This document shows positions 6,907 to 14,582 of a stretch of 64,000 nt of DNA, piece by piece; position 1 is the first letter of the stretch, and each line of letters starts with the position of its first letter. This DNA is from Clostridia bacterium. GTDB taxonomy: Bacteria; Bacillota; Clostridia; Monoglobales; Monoglobaceae. The notes beneath the pieces are model-generated. The model had not been told where the DNA came from and did not search any database. It saw nothing but the letters and a program-made list of their open reading frames with translations. The position numbers and the translations under genes were made by a program. The stretch covers positions 1-64,000 of the forward strand of contig JAFYXN010000006.1 of assembly GCA_017546145.1 (NCBI GenBank), read 5' to 3'.

Positions 6907-7866
6907 TTATTGGTTTACTGATTTACATACAACAAGAGATTTTTTTGCCTCGGATATAGGACAAAGATTTTCTTCAATACCCTCAATTGCGTTGAAGAAG
7001 TTTGTCGATTCTGCTCTGAACATATCGTTACGCTCTGTTTTAGCGGTTTCTATCTCCCACTTACCTGTTGCACGGGTATATGTCTTTAGCTCGTATTCAT
7101 CCCATGTTGAGAATGTCATAATTATTTGTCCATCTGTACCAAGAACGGTCATTGTACGTGTGCGCGGTGACTGGAAAAAGTCAAGATGCACATTGGCAAG
7201 ACAGTTGGGGAATTTCACAAGCAACTCCACTGTATCTGGCGATTCAAATCCCAGTTCACTGTATGAACCGTAAAAGCCTTCGTATTCAATCGGTGTTTCT
7301 TCAGCAAGGAATATAGCCAAATCCAAATCGTGAACTAATTCAAACGCACCTGAATACTTAACATAATAAGTTGACAGATAATCAGGTCTTACATCAGGAA
7401 AATGCTCACCTACCATGGCGCGGATTGAAACAATTTTTCCGATTTCGCCATTTTTAACTTTGCGTTTAAGCTCACGGATACCGTCATGGAACCTTAAACA
7501 AAACCCAACTTCTGCGACAACGCCCTTCTCTTCTGCAAGCGCCGAAAGCTCGTCCACACCCTCAAGTGAATTTGACAAAGGCTTTTCAAGAAAAACATTT
7601 TTTCCCAATTCAACAGCCATGCGTGCCTGCGAAATATGCAAATGTGTCGGCGAAAGAATGTATACACAATCAGCATCAGTCTTAAGCCCTTCTTCATAAG
7701 TATCTACTGTAGTTCCTTTGTATATCTCTGCAAGTTCAGCACTGCGAACCGGGTCAGGATCAAAGAAAACAAATTTTTCCACACCAATATCATGCAGACA
7801 CTCGGCATGTCTTTTTCCAATAGAGCCGCAGCCCGCAATAAGTACCTTACGATCTTTTATTGCCAT
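6907..7866 (-). CDS. Gfo/Idh/MocA-family oxidoreductase
   Basis: 319 residues. The N-terminal Rossmann fold has the dinucleotide motif AGCGSIGKRHAECL (about residues 10-24) and the family EKP motif (EKPLSNS, about residue 95). The C-terminal Gfo/Idh substrate domain follows. Enzymes of this family oxidise or reduce sugars, inositols or amino-sugars with NAD(P); the substrate cannot be told. The start overlaps the 3' end of the SDR gene by 10 nt, so the two are co-translated. The pair likely acts in one carbohydrate pathway under the divergent AraC regulator at 8746. Confidence 0.85.
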   Translation of the reverse strand: MAIKDRKVLIAGCGSIGKRHAECLHDIGVEKFVFFDPDPVRSAELAEIYKGTTVDTYEEGLKTDADCVYILSPTHLHISQARMAVELGKNVFLEKPLSNSLEGVDELSALAEEKGVVAEVGFCLRFHDGIRELKRKVKNGEIGKIVSIRAMVGEHFPDVRPDYLSTYYVKYSGAFELVHDLDLAIFLAEETPIEYEGFYGSYSELGFESPDTVELLVKFPNCLANVHLDFFQSPRTRTMTVLGTDGQIIMTFSTWDEYELKTYTRATGKWEIETAKTERNDMFRAESTNFFNAIEGIEENLCPISEAKKSLVVCKSVNQ

Positions 7867-8645
7867 GATGAGAAACCTCCGTCCACGAGAAGATTAATTC
7901 CTGTTACATAATCAGAAGCCGCTGTAGCAAGGAAAAGTGCAGCACCCTTAATATCCTTTTTAATTCGTCCCATATAACCAAGAGGTGTTCTGTTGCTGTA
8001 AAGACGAACAAAGTCCTCAGGCAATTCGCCTTTATCAAAGCCACCGGGTGAAATACAGTTTACATTCACGTTATACGGCGCTAAAACAGCCGCAAGGTCA
8101 CGTGTCAACGCAATAACTCCACCCTTTGCTGCAGCGTAGTCTACAGGCTGTTCCATCTTGTTTGCTTCATAGTACATACGTCTGTCACGGCCTACCACAC
8201 CTGCAATTGAACCAATATTAATTATTTTTCCGCTCTTTTGCTCCTTCATGTAACGGCCTACAGCCTTGCACACAAATATTGTTCCGGTAAGGTTGGTTTT
8301 AATCATGTTCTCAATAGCCTCATAGCTGCGGTCAAAGAGGTGTCCTTCACTTGCACCGCTTCCGCCACCGGAATTGTTTACCAGAATGTCTATGTGACCC
8401 TTCCAACCGAATGCTGCTTCAGCCAAAGCTTCAACACTTTCAACCGAGTTTACCTCCAGCGCAAGTCCAATTGCTTCAACACCATATTTTGCAGCTATCT
8501 CATCGGCTGCTTCCTGTGCCTTTTCCTGTGTGCGGCTTGTGATAATAATATCACATCCGTTTTCAGCAAACACCTCTGCCATATCGCGTCCAAGACCCGT
8601 TTTTGCTCCTGTGAGAAGCGCTACCTTTCCTTTTAAATCAAACAT
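7857..8645 (-). CDS. SDR-family oxidoreductase
   Basis: 262 residues, the typical length of classical short-chain dehydrogenases. The cofactor motif TGAKTGLGRDMAEVF is at about 12-26, NNSGGGSG at about 90, and the catalytic Tyr-Lys pair is in VDYAAAKGGV (about 168-177). A conserved 'NCISPGGF' follows. It probably oxidises a sugar acid or polyol (gluconate 5-dehydrogenase-like), but the substrate is not defined. A strong AAGGAGG site precedes the start. It is first in a two-gene operon with the Gfo/Idh gene and divergent from an AraC regulator. Confidence 0.85.
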   Translation of the reverse strand: MFDLKGKVALLTGAKTGLGRDMAEVFAENGCDIIITSRTQEKAQEAADEIAAKYGVEAIGLALEVNSVESVEALAEAAFGWKGHIDILVNNSGGGSGASEGHLFDRSYEAIENMIKTNLTGTIFVCKAVGRYMKEQKSGKIINIGSIAGVVGRDRRMYYEANKMEQPVDYAAAKGGVIALTRDLAAVLAPYNVNVNCISPGGFDKGELPEDFVRLYSNRTPLGYMGRIKKDIKGAALFLATAASDYVTGINLLVDGGFSSWQ

Positions 8646-8679
8646 ATAAATACCTCCTTGATATATAATTTTGCATCTA

Positions 8680-8708
8680 TTGACAAAAAAATGTCACGAT
8701 GCTAAAAT
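8680..8708 (+). promoter_or_regulatory. Promoter of the AraC-type regulator gene
   Basis: TTGACA and TAAAAT separated by 17 nt. The -35 box forms half of an inverted repeat (TGACA-AAAAAA-TGTCA, 8681-8696). It also lies upstream of the divergent SDR operon, so one bound regulator could control both directions. Confidence 0.7.
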
Positions 8709-8745
8709 ACAAATATAATAAGTACCAATGCAAAGGAGTGTTAAA

Positions 8746-9657
8746 ATGAGCGACAAAAGCGAAATATATTCAATTTCTCTTCAAAATACACACCTGCATT
8801 TTTTAATTCACAACGAAAGCTTTATTCAAAGCAAAAATGAACAATGGAAAAAAGCATTGCATTCACATGTATACTACGAAATACTGTTTTCTTTAAGTGA
8901 CCATAACAAGCTTATTCTGGAAAACCAAGAGTTTAAGCTTAATAACAATTCGTTTGCAATAGTAAATCCATATCAAAACCACGGCGCGTTTTTTGAATGC
9001 GCTACAGAATTGGTAAGCATAGGCTTTTATTACGAAAAAATCCGAAACAGTAACAATAAAAATAATCTTTATTCAATTTTGGACAAAACCCTTGCTTCAA
9101 AAAATAACATCGGCATCGCTGACAAAAGTATAGGAACATTAATTCTGAAAATTCAGGAGCTATGTAATACAAGCAATCCGTTATCCGAAGGATTAATGCT
9201 TACTCTGCTTACTCATGTACTGTACAAGCTTATATCTGTCCTGAATCACGAAAAAGACACGCTGGGCGTCACTTCAATCAGTACACTTGAAAAAACATAT
9301 TTGCCCAGAGGCAATGCCTTCAACGCTTTGTGTCAGGTAAATGATACACTTAACGAGAAATATATGGAAGATATAACTCCCGACTTGTTGTCAGAAAAAT
9401 ATTACATCAGCACAAAACAGATAAACCGTTATATATATAGCCTTTACGGTCAGACTTTTTTACAAAGACGAACAAAGCTCCGCATTCTTGCAGCTCAAAA
9501 ACGCTTAATCAACACAAAGGATTCAATTGCGAAAATTTCTGATGCCGTTGGCTATAACTCAATAAATACATTCTATTCTGCATTTAAATCTGTTTGCGGT
9601 ATGACACCCGATAAGTACCGTCACTCTAATTATAAATTATCCTCTGATGATTTGTAA
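8746..9657 (+). CDS. AraC-family transcriptional regulator
   Basis: 303 residues from the ATG at 8746 (AAAGGAG upstream). An N-terminal cupin-like sensor domain has HSHVYYEILFSL near residues 42-53. Two helix-turn-helix motifs fill the last 100 residues (DLLSEKYYISTKQINRYIY and ISDAVGYNSINTFYSAFK), ending with the standard 'GMTPDKYR'. It is divergent from the SDR-Gfo/Idh operon, which is its likely target. The inducer is unknown. Confidence 0.85.
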   Translation: MSDKSEIYSISLQNTHLHFLIHNESFIQSKNEQWKKALHSHVYYEILFSLSDHNKLILENQEFKLNNNSFAIVNPYQNHGAFFECATELVSIGFYYEKIRNSNNKNNLYSILDKTLASKNNIGIADKSIGTLILKIQELCNTSNPLSEGLMLTLLTHVLYKLISVLNHEKDTLGVTSISTLEKTYLPRGNAFNALCQVNDTLNEKYMEDITPDLLSEKYYISTKQINRYIYSLYGQTFLQRRTKLRILAAQKRLINTKDSIAKISDAVGYNSINTFYSAFKSVCGMTPDKYRHSNYKLSSDDL

Positions 9658-9724
9658 ATAACAGAACTAAGACATCTTTTTCGTAAAAAGGTAAAAATAT
9701 CGTATTTGAGTATATAGATAAAAT

Positions 9725-9760
9725 TAAAACCTTGAGTTGCTTACGCAAGTCAAGGTTTTA
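9725..9760. terminator. Bidirectional terminator between convergent genes
   Basis: TAAAACCTTGA pairs exactly with TCAAGGTTTTA, and an inner TTGC-TTAC-GCAA stem lies between them. It serves the AraC gene (+) and the small membrane protein gene (-). Confidence 0.8.
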
Positions 9761-9771
9761 TAATTCTAAAG

Positions 9772-9930
9772 TTATGCCAGTTCACGAATTGTATGGTTCA
9801 TTTTGTTCATCATTCTGCCTGCCCGGTGATATGCCTTGCGCATTGCTCTTTTGTTCATTGGATGAACTGCAAGTATTAAACTTGCCCCCATAACCGTACC
9901 CACCATTATACCAAGTGAAAAGTTACACAT
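9772..9930 (-). CDS. 52-residue single-pass membrane protein
   Basis: Too short for usual gene calls, but well supported. The ATG at 9930 follows a GGGAGGAG site, and the start overlaps the stop of the PRC-barrel gene by 8 nt (translational coupling). The frame ends just before a terminator. The protein has one hydrophobic segment (about residues 4-22, FSLGIMVGTVMGASLIL) and then a strongly basic, Met-rich tail (KRAMRKAYHRAGRMMNK). The pattern recalls YtxH-like or other small spore and envelope proteins. Function unknown. Confidence 0.7.
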   Translation of the reverse strand: MCNFSLGIMVGTVMGASLILAVHPMNKRAMRKAYHRAGRMMNKMNHTIRELA

Positions 9931-10402
9931 TTCCGCTCCTCCCTTCGTTTTTTTCTACAAATATAGTATTATCTTTTACCCATATTTTATTTACGCCAAC
10001 ACTGTTCTTTTTGCTGAAGATATTTTTAGAAAAAATTATATCTGTCATAGCACCCGTCTCAAAATTAAATTTTATATCTCTTAATCTATTGGCTCGGGAT
10101 GTGCCGTCCAGCACTTTACTTATTTTATTGAAATGTATTTGTCTTTCATCCGCCGGATTTTCTTTTTCCCGATTTTGTACAGTAATGTCTTTTTTCAGAA
10201 CAACTGCACCTTTTATAATGTTGTTTATACTGTTAAAGTCAATTACTTTTGTAATAGGAATTATGCTTATCGTTTCAACAAGTACAGTAATAACTTTGGC
10301 CGAGCGGCAATCAAAACAAATATCCGCAACAGTTCCCCACGGTTCGGTTGCCTCATGGTCATATACCTTAAATCCCTTTATATCTTTTGCACTTATTTCC
10401 AC
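9923..10402 (-). CDS. PRC-barrel domain protein
   Basis: 159 residues. The N-terminal part (MEISAKDIKGFKVYDHEATEPWG followed by VADICFDCRSAKV) is a PRC-barrel, the small beta-barrel found in RimM and in YlmC/YmxH-type sporulation-linked proteins. A second, weaker barrel-like stretch follows around residues 95-155 (RLRDIKFNFETGAMTDI...NKIWVKDNTIFV). It precedes and overlaps the 52-residue membrane protein gene. A barrel protein coupled to a small membrane protein suggests a membrane-associated complex, but no specific role can be given. Confidence 0.7.
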   Translation of the reverse strand: MEISAKDIKGFKVYDHEATEPWGTVADICFDCRSAKVITVLVETISIIPITKVIDFNSINNIIKGAVVLKKDITVQNREKENPADERQIHFNKISKVLDGTSRANRLRDIKFNFETGAMTDIIFSKNIFSKKNSVGVNKIWVKDNTIFVEKNEGRSGNV

Positions 10403-10443
10403 AAAGACACCTCCGCAATATATTTGTTGTTAAACGATAAAAC

Positions 10444-10473
10444 CCGCAAATCAATCTGAAATTGATTTGCGGA
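10444..10473 (-). terminator. SASP gene terminator
   Basis: CCGCAAATCAAT pairs with ATTGATTTGCGG, followed on the - strand by a T-rich run. It lies 37 nt after the SASP stop codon. Confidence 0.8.
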
Positions 10474-10509
10474 TTTTATACAATAATCAATATTCTTACA
10501 GAACCCGGC

Positions 10510-10719
10510 TTACTGACCGTTAGCTAAATCCTGCTCGTACTTTTTGATCATCTTCTTTACCATCTGGCCTCCGATAGAACCCGCCTGTCTTGATGTGAGT
10601 TCACCGTTGTAACCTTCTTTAAGCTGTACACCTACTTCGTTGGCAGCCTCCATTTTGAATCTGTTCATAGCAGCCTTTGCTTCGGGTACCATTGTCTTAT
10701 TTCTGCTGTTGTCTGACAT
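10510..10719 (-). CDS. Alpha/beta-type small acid-soluble spore protein
   Basis: 69 residues. The family pattern is clear: 'VPEAKAAMNRFKMEAANEVGVQL' in the first half, with the GPR protease site around E-VGV, and 'SRQAGSIGGQMVKKMI' in the second half. These proteins coat and protect spore DNA and are degraded at germination. It is monocistronic with its own terminator. Upstream on the - strand a GTATT...AATATTA arrangement resembles a sigma-G promoter, but that is a loose match. Strong evidence that the host makes endospores. Confidence 0.95.
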   Translation of the reverse strand: MSDNSRNKTMVPEAKAAMNRFKMEAANEVGVQLKEGYNGELTSRQAGSIGGQMVKKMIKKYEQDLANGQ

Positions 10720-10853
10720 TTCAAATTCACCTCGCTTTCTGTTTCAGAAAAACAATTCTTGACTGTTTGTCTGTCTTCAATAATATTTTAACCGCAGCAC
10801 CTTTAAATACACATTGAAATTTTTACTAAATTATTTCCTTTTTTTGTATTGGT

Positions 10854-10881
10854 TGACTTTTTTCATTAAATAATATATTAT
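10854..10881 (+). promoter_or_regulatory. Promoter of the acyltransferase gene
   Basis: TTGACT and TATTAT separated by 16 nt, 41 nt before the start codon. Confidence 0.6.
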
Positions 10882-10922
10882 ATATGTGTAATTTTTCAAT
10901 TCACACGAAAGGGAAAACAACT

Positions 10923-11927
10923 ATGAGAAGAAAGCTTTCTGAGATTTCATCGTATGAAACCGTGCTTTGTCTGTTTGTTGTTATGATACACATTCTGTCA
11001 GACAGTATAAACGGATACCCAAAGGGTTCTGTTCTTTCAGGTATATCCTATATATTTTCACGCACAATCACATTTGTTGTTCCGGCTTTCATTATTTCAT
11101 CAGGAATAAAATTTACTCATACATATTCAGACGGCAGTTTTAGTTATTTTTCATTTTTAAAAAGACGTATTACAAAAATATATATTCCATATCTTATTAT
11201 AGCAACTATATATTATCTTTATTTTGTTTTTCACAGACATTATTTTTCATTTGAATGGAGCGCTCTTTTTAAATACTTGTCACTTGGAACAATTGCTGCG
11301 CCGTTTTACTTCATCATAATAATTATGCAGCTCTACCTTATTGCGCCGCTTACCTACCATTTTTGCAGAAACATTTCACCGGTTGCAGGGCTTGCACTTG
11401 CCGCTGTTATAACAATTGTATCCAAATATCTTATGTTAGACTTCAAGTATTCTGACCGTATTTTTCTTGGATACTTTATTTACTGGATAATCGGTTGCTA
11501 TATGGGTCTTAACTTTGATATGAATCTTGACAGGCTGAAACGTTCAAAAGGCATTTGGTTAGTCCTTGGATTAATCTTTACCATACTTTATTCAGGCATT
11601 GCATATATGGAATTCTTAGGGTGGTTTCACTCGTTTTGGACAGAAGTCCTTAAAATCGCCTTTGCTTCATTTGCATCAATTATGTGGCTTTTGATAATGC
11701 CGGAATACCAACACGAGGGTGCAGATATTGTTTCACCCGCGACCTTTTATATTTACCTTATTCACTGTCTGGTTATTTTTGAAACAGAGCATTTATTAGA
11801 GCAATGGAACATTACCTCCACACCCGTCAGATTTTTGATACTTTCTGCCTTTGCGTATACAATATCCATTATAGCATCTGTGCTTTATTCAAGATTTAAG
11901 ATTCTTTTAAGTCGTGCTAAAATATAA
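10923..11927 (+). CDS. Acyltransferase 3 family membrane protein
   Basis: 334 residues from the ATG at 10923 (GAAAGGG site upstream). About ten hydrophobic segments span the chain. The N-terminal helix carries the family's His (VVMIHILSD), and FYFIIIIMQLYLIAPL and 'IYLIHCLVIF' are typical of acyltransferase-3 proteins. Such enzymes transfer acetyl or succinyl groups to surface polysaccharide or peptidoglycan-linked sugars. It has its own promoter and terminator and is monocistronic. The substrate is unknown. Confidence 0.8.
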   Translation: MRRKLSEISSYETVLCLFVVMIHILSDSINGYPKGSVLSGISYIFSRTITFVVPAFIISSGIKFTHTYSDGSFSYFSFLKRRITKIYIPYLIIATIYYLYFVFHRHYFSFEWSALFKYLSLGTIAAPFYFIIIIMQLYLIAPLTYHFCRNISPVAGLALAAVITIVSKYLMLDFKYSDRIFLGYFIYWIIGCYMGLNFDMNLDRLKRSKGIWLVLGLIFTILYSGIAYMEFLGWFHSFWTEVLKIAFASFASIMWLLIMPEYQHEGADIVSPATFYIYLIHCLVIFETEHLLEQWNITSTPVRFLILSAFAYTISIIASVLYSRFKILLSRAKI

Positions 11928-11945
11928 AATTTACAAAAAATTCTT

Positions 11946-11988
11946 AAAGCCCGAAACCCTGCTTACTTCAAGGTCTTCGGGCTTTTTC
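11946..11988 (+). terminator. Acyltransferase gene terminator
   Basis: AAAGCCCGAA, a 20-nt loop, then TTCGGGCTTT and a T-rich tail. Confidence 0.85.
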
Positions 11989-12003
11989 TTATTCCTTTTT
12001 ATG

Positions 12004-12032
12004 TTGACCCAAAGTATAAATTATGCTATAAT
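12004..12032 (+). promoter_or_regulatory. Citrate synthase promoter
   Basis: TTGACC and TATAAT separated by 17 nt, 36 nt upstream of the start codon. Confidence 0.75.
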
Positions 12033-12068
12033 TCCAATATATTATATATGAAACGGAGGCGACGTAAA

Positions 12069-13433
12069 ATGTCTGTTCGCAACTACTCAAGTATATCTGA
12101 TAAAATTTATGAGCTATCAGATAAAAGCATCAAAAACAGTTCAATTGACCCAACACTTTACACCGTACACGAGGTAAAACGCGGTCTTCGCGATTTGGAC
12201 GGCAAAGGCGTTGTCACCGGACTTACTGAAATATCAACAATACTCTCATCAAAAAACATAAACGGAGAGTATGTACCCTGCGACGGTGAGCTTTACTACC
12301 GTGGTATTAATGTACGTGATTTGGTAAACGGATTTGAATCAGATAACAGATTTGGCTTTGAAGAAACTGTATATCTTCTTCTTTTTGGCGAGCTTCCCAA
12401 TCAATCAGAGCTATCCGAATTTAATGATATGCTCAACGGCTACAGAACACTTCCCACAAACTTCGTCCGTGATGTAATAATGAAGGCTCCAAATCCTGAT
12501 ATTATGAATTCACTTGCGCGCAGTGTTTTAACGCTTTATTCATACGATAAAAACGCAAATGATTTAAGTATACCCAACAACCTTCGCCAATGCATACAGC
12601 TTATTGCAAACTTTCCGCTTCTTGCGGTCTATGCATATAATTCATACAGGCATTTTACCAAGGGCAAAAGCCTTTACATTCACCGCCCGTCCGCATCACT
12701 TTCTACAGCTGAAAATATTTTACGTATACTAAGGCCCGACAAGTCATTTACCGAGCTTGAGGCAAAGCTCCTTGACCTTGCACTTGTTCTTCATGCAGAG
12801 CACGGCGGCGGTAATAACTCCACCTTCACCACACATGTTGTTACTTCATCAGGAACAGACACGTATTCATCAATAGCCGCATCACTTTGTTCACTGAAAG
12901 GCCCTAAGCATGGCGGAGCAAACATAAAAGTTAAGCTGATGTTTGATGATATAAAGAAAAACATTTCCGACTGGACAGACGACTCAGAAATCAGCGCATA
13001 CCTTGAAAAACTTCTTAACAAAGAAGCGTTTGACCGCAGTGGTCTTATCTATGGTATGGGTCACGCTGTATACTCGCTTTCCGACCCGCGTTCTGATATT
13101 TTGAAAGAACACGTTGGCTTGCTTTCTAAGGAAAAAAACCGCACCAAGGAATTTGAGCTTTACACCAAAATCGCAGAGCTTGCGCCTTTGGTTATTGCAA
13201 AAAAACGCAAAATATACAAAGGCGTAAGTGCAAATATTGACTTCTACAGCGGATTTGTTTATTCAATGCTTGATTTGCCCGAAGAGCTGTATACGCCTAT
13301 TTTTGCAATTGCACGTGTTGCCGGTTGGAGTGCACACAGAATTGAAGAAATTATAAACTCAAATAAGATAATACGTCCGGCTTACAAGTCAGTTTCAACA
13401 CATATCGACTATATTCCCTTAAATAAAAGATAA
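12069..13433 (+). CDS. gltA: Citrate/2-methylcitrate synthase
   Basis: 454 residues from the ATG at 12069. An earlier in-frame ATG at 12048 is rejected because the CGGAGG ribosome site lies between the two. Catalytic landmarks are visible: HAEHGGGNNSTFTTH (substrate His), LKGPKHGGANIKV (catalytic His), YGMGHAVYSLSDPR, and a late 'FYSGFVYSMLDLP' with the active-site Asp. It condenses acetyl-CoA with oxaloacetate, probably for the partial TCA cycle to glutamate. It has its own promoter and terminator. It could act partly on propionyl-CoA; sequence alone does not decide. Confidence 0.88.
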   Translation: MSVRNYSSISDKIYELSDKSIKNSSIDPTLYTVHEVKRGLRDLDGKGVVTGLTEISTILSSKNINGEYVPCDGELYYRGINVRDLVNGFESDNRFGFEETVYLLLFGELPNQSELSEFNDMLNGYRTLPTNFVRDVIMKAPNPDIMNSLARSVLTLYSYDKNANDLSIPNNLRQCIQLIANFPLLAVYAYNSYRHFTKGKSLYIHRPSASLSTAENILRILRPDKSFTELEAKLLDLALVLHAEHGGGNNSTFTTHVVTSSGTDTYSSIAASLCSLKGPKHGGANIKVKLMFDDIKKNISDWTDDSEISAYLEKLLNKEAFDRSGLIYGMGHAVYSLSDPRSDILKEHVGLLSKEKNRTKEFELYTKIAELAPLVIAKKRKIYKGVSANIDFYSGFVYSMLDLPEELYTPIFAIARVAGWSAHRIEEIINSNKIIRPAYKSVSTHIDYIPLNKR

Positions 13434-13471
13434 AAAGTAACGAGAGATTAATTTCTCTCGCTACTTTTTTT
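13434..13471 (+). terminator. Citrate synthase terminator
   Basis: AAAGTAACGAGAGA and TTCTCTCGCTACTTT form a long stem closed by TTAAT, with seven T's after. Confidence 0.9.
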
Positions 13472-13482
13472 GTTTTTAGGTA

Positions 13483-13510
13483 TTGACTTTTTTAAAAAAT
13501 TGGTTATAAT
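13483..13510 (+). promoter_or_regulatory. tRNA-Asn promoter
   Basis: TTGACT and TATAAT separated by 16 nt, 20 nt before the mature tRNA. Confidence 0.75.
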
Positions 13511-13530
13511 ATTATCAGTTGAATAAATAT

Positions 13531-13606
13531 TCCTCCTTAGCTCAGTCGGTAGAGCGCATGACTGTTAATCATGATGTCGCTGGTTCAAGCCCGGCAGGAG
13601 GAGCCA
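13531..13606 (+). tRNA. tRNA-Asn (GTT)
   Basis: A 76-nt cloverleaf. The acceptor stem is TCCTCCT/AGGAGGA with G73 and an encoded CCA. The D-arm is GCTCAGTCGGTAGAGC. The anticodon arm is CATGA-CTGTTAA-TCATG with anticodon GTT at 13564-13566. The T-arm is GCTGG-TTCAAGC-CCGGC with one wobble pair. Confidence 0.97.
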
Positions 13607-13611
13607 GAAAA

Positions 13612-13638
13612 AAGCACTTCAGTTGAAGTGCTTTTTTC
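13612..13638 (+). terminator. tRNA-Asn terminator
   Basis: AAGCACTTC-AGTT-GAAGTGCTT followed by a T-run, 5 nt after the tRNA. Confidence 0.85.
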
Positions 13639-13768
13639 AATGAAATTTGCCTGAGGCAAGTGAAATACACTTCGTGTATGAAATATTGCTGCACAATATG
13701 AAATATGCCTTGCGGCATATAAAAAGGCAAATTTTATTTCACATCGAACGCAGTGAGATATTTCACCA
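13639..13768. repeat. Multi-hairpin repeat element with TGAAAT spacers
   Basis: Four short hairpins in a row (TTGCC-TGA-GGCAA; ATACAC-TTC-GTGTAT; ATATTG-CTGCA-CAATAT; ATATGCC-TTGC-GGCATAT). Each is introduced by TGAAAT, at 13641, 13661, 13679 and 13699. On the far side ATTTCA appears at 13736 and 13760. The first TGAAATTTGCC can also pair with GGCAAATTT at 13726-13734, closing the hairpins into a cruciform-like fold. There is no coding potential. It lies between tRNA-Asn and a convergent gene. Confidence 0.75.
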
Positions 13769-13802
13769 ATAAATAAGTGCATCTATACTATTCGGCTCTT
13801 TC

Positions 13803-13837
13803 AAAAAAGCGTACCGAATTTTTCAGTACGCTTTTTT
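13803..13837 (-). terminator. Terminator of the flavin reductase-rubredoxin gene
   Basis: AAAAAAGCGTAC pairs with GTACGCTTTTTT around an 11-nt loop, 17 nt past the stop codon on the - strand. Confidence 0.85.
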
Positions 13838-13853
13838 CTATTGCAATATAAAT

Positions 13854-14462
13854 TTATTTTATAGGTTCGAAGTCTGATGCCGGATGCTTGCACCAAGGAC
13901 AAATAAAGTCTTCGGGAAGTTCACTGCCTTCGTAAACATATCCGCAAATTTTGCAGACATACCCCTTCTTCTTTTCTTCAGGCTTTGGTTTTATATGGTC
14001 AAAATAATATTGATAAGTAACACTTTTTTCTTCAGAAAGCTTTAATGCTTCGGTAACATCAGCAATAAAAAGTGTATGCGTGCCACAATCAACTTCTTCA
14101 ATTACCTTGCCTGAAATAACTGCATTTGAATACTGGGTTAAATACAAAAGTCCGTTTTCAGTTCTTTCAACCTCTTTAAAGCTACTGAATTTATCTGTAT
14201 CTCTTCCGCTTTTAAAGCCAAATTCTTTAAATATCTCAAAGGGTGCCTTTTCGGTCAATACAGAAATATTAAATATCCCTGATTTTTTTATTATATCATG
14301 GGTATAGTTTTCTTTATTAACCGCAACCGTAATTTTAAGCGGCTCCTGTGTTATTTGCTGAACTGTATTGATTATGCATCCGCAATCCTTTTCACCTTTT
14401 GCAATAATAACAAACAGCCCATACGAAAGCTTAAACATACTATCGTTATTTATCTGTGCCAT
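13854..14462 (-). CDS. Flavin reductase-rubredoxin fusion (high-molecular-weight rubredoxin type)
   Basis: 202 residues. The first 150 are a flavin-reductase-like FMN-binding split barrel (SYGLFVIIAKGEKDCGCIINTVQQ, then GFKSGRDTDKFSSF). The last 40 are a rubredoxin: CKICGYVYEG...CPWCKHPASDF, with both C-x2-C iron ligands. This domain order matches Hrb of acetogens, which passes electrons from NAD(P)H via FMN to the rubredoxin iron for oxygen or NO detoxification (established for Moorella). It is monocistronic and divergent from der. The partner flavodiiron protein is not in this window. Confidence 0.85.
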   Translation of the reverse strand: MAQINNDSMFKLSYGLFVIIAKGEKDCGCIINTVQQITQEPLKITVAVNKENYTHDIIKKSGIFNISVLTEKAPFEIFKEFGFKSGRDTDKFSSFKEVERTENGLLYLTQYSNAVISGKVIEEVDCGTHTLFIADVTEALKLSEEKSVTYQYYFDHIKPKPEEKKKGYVCKICGYVYEGSELPEDFICPWCKHPASDFEPIK

Positions 14463-14520
14463 AATACATCCCTCCTATTTTATTTATTAGACAAGTTCTT
14501 GGGAATTCCTTTAAAAACAG

Positions 14521-14549
14521 TTGTATTTTCCCAAATATTGTGATAAAAT
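14521..14549 (+). promoter_or_regulatory. Promoter of the der-plsY-gpsA operon
   Basis: TTGTAT and TAAAAT separated by 17 nt, 34 nt upstream of the der start. Confidence 0.6.
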
Positions 14550-14582
14550 ATGTATATCTATACAAAGAAACGGAGAAACACT

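Noticed and set aside
13639..13768. Rho-independent terminators in series
   Set aside because: The hairpins lack T-runs, and genuine terminators flank the region on both sides (13612 and 13803).
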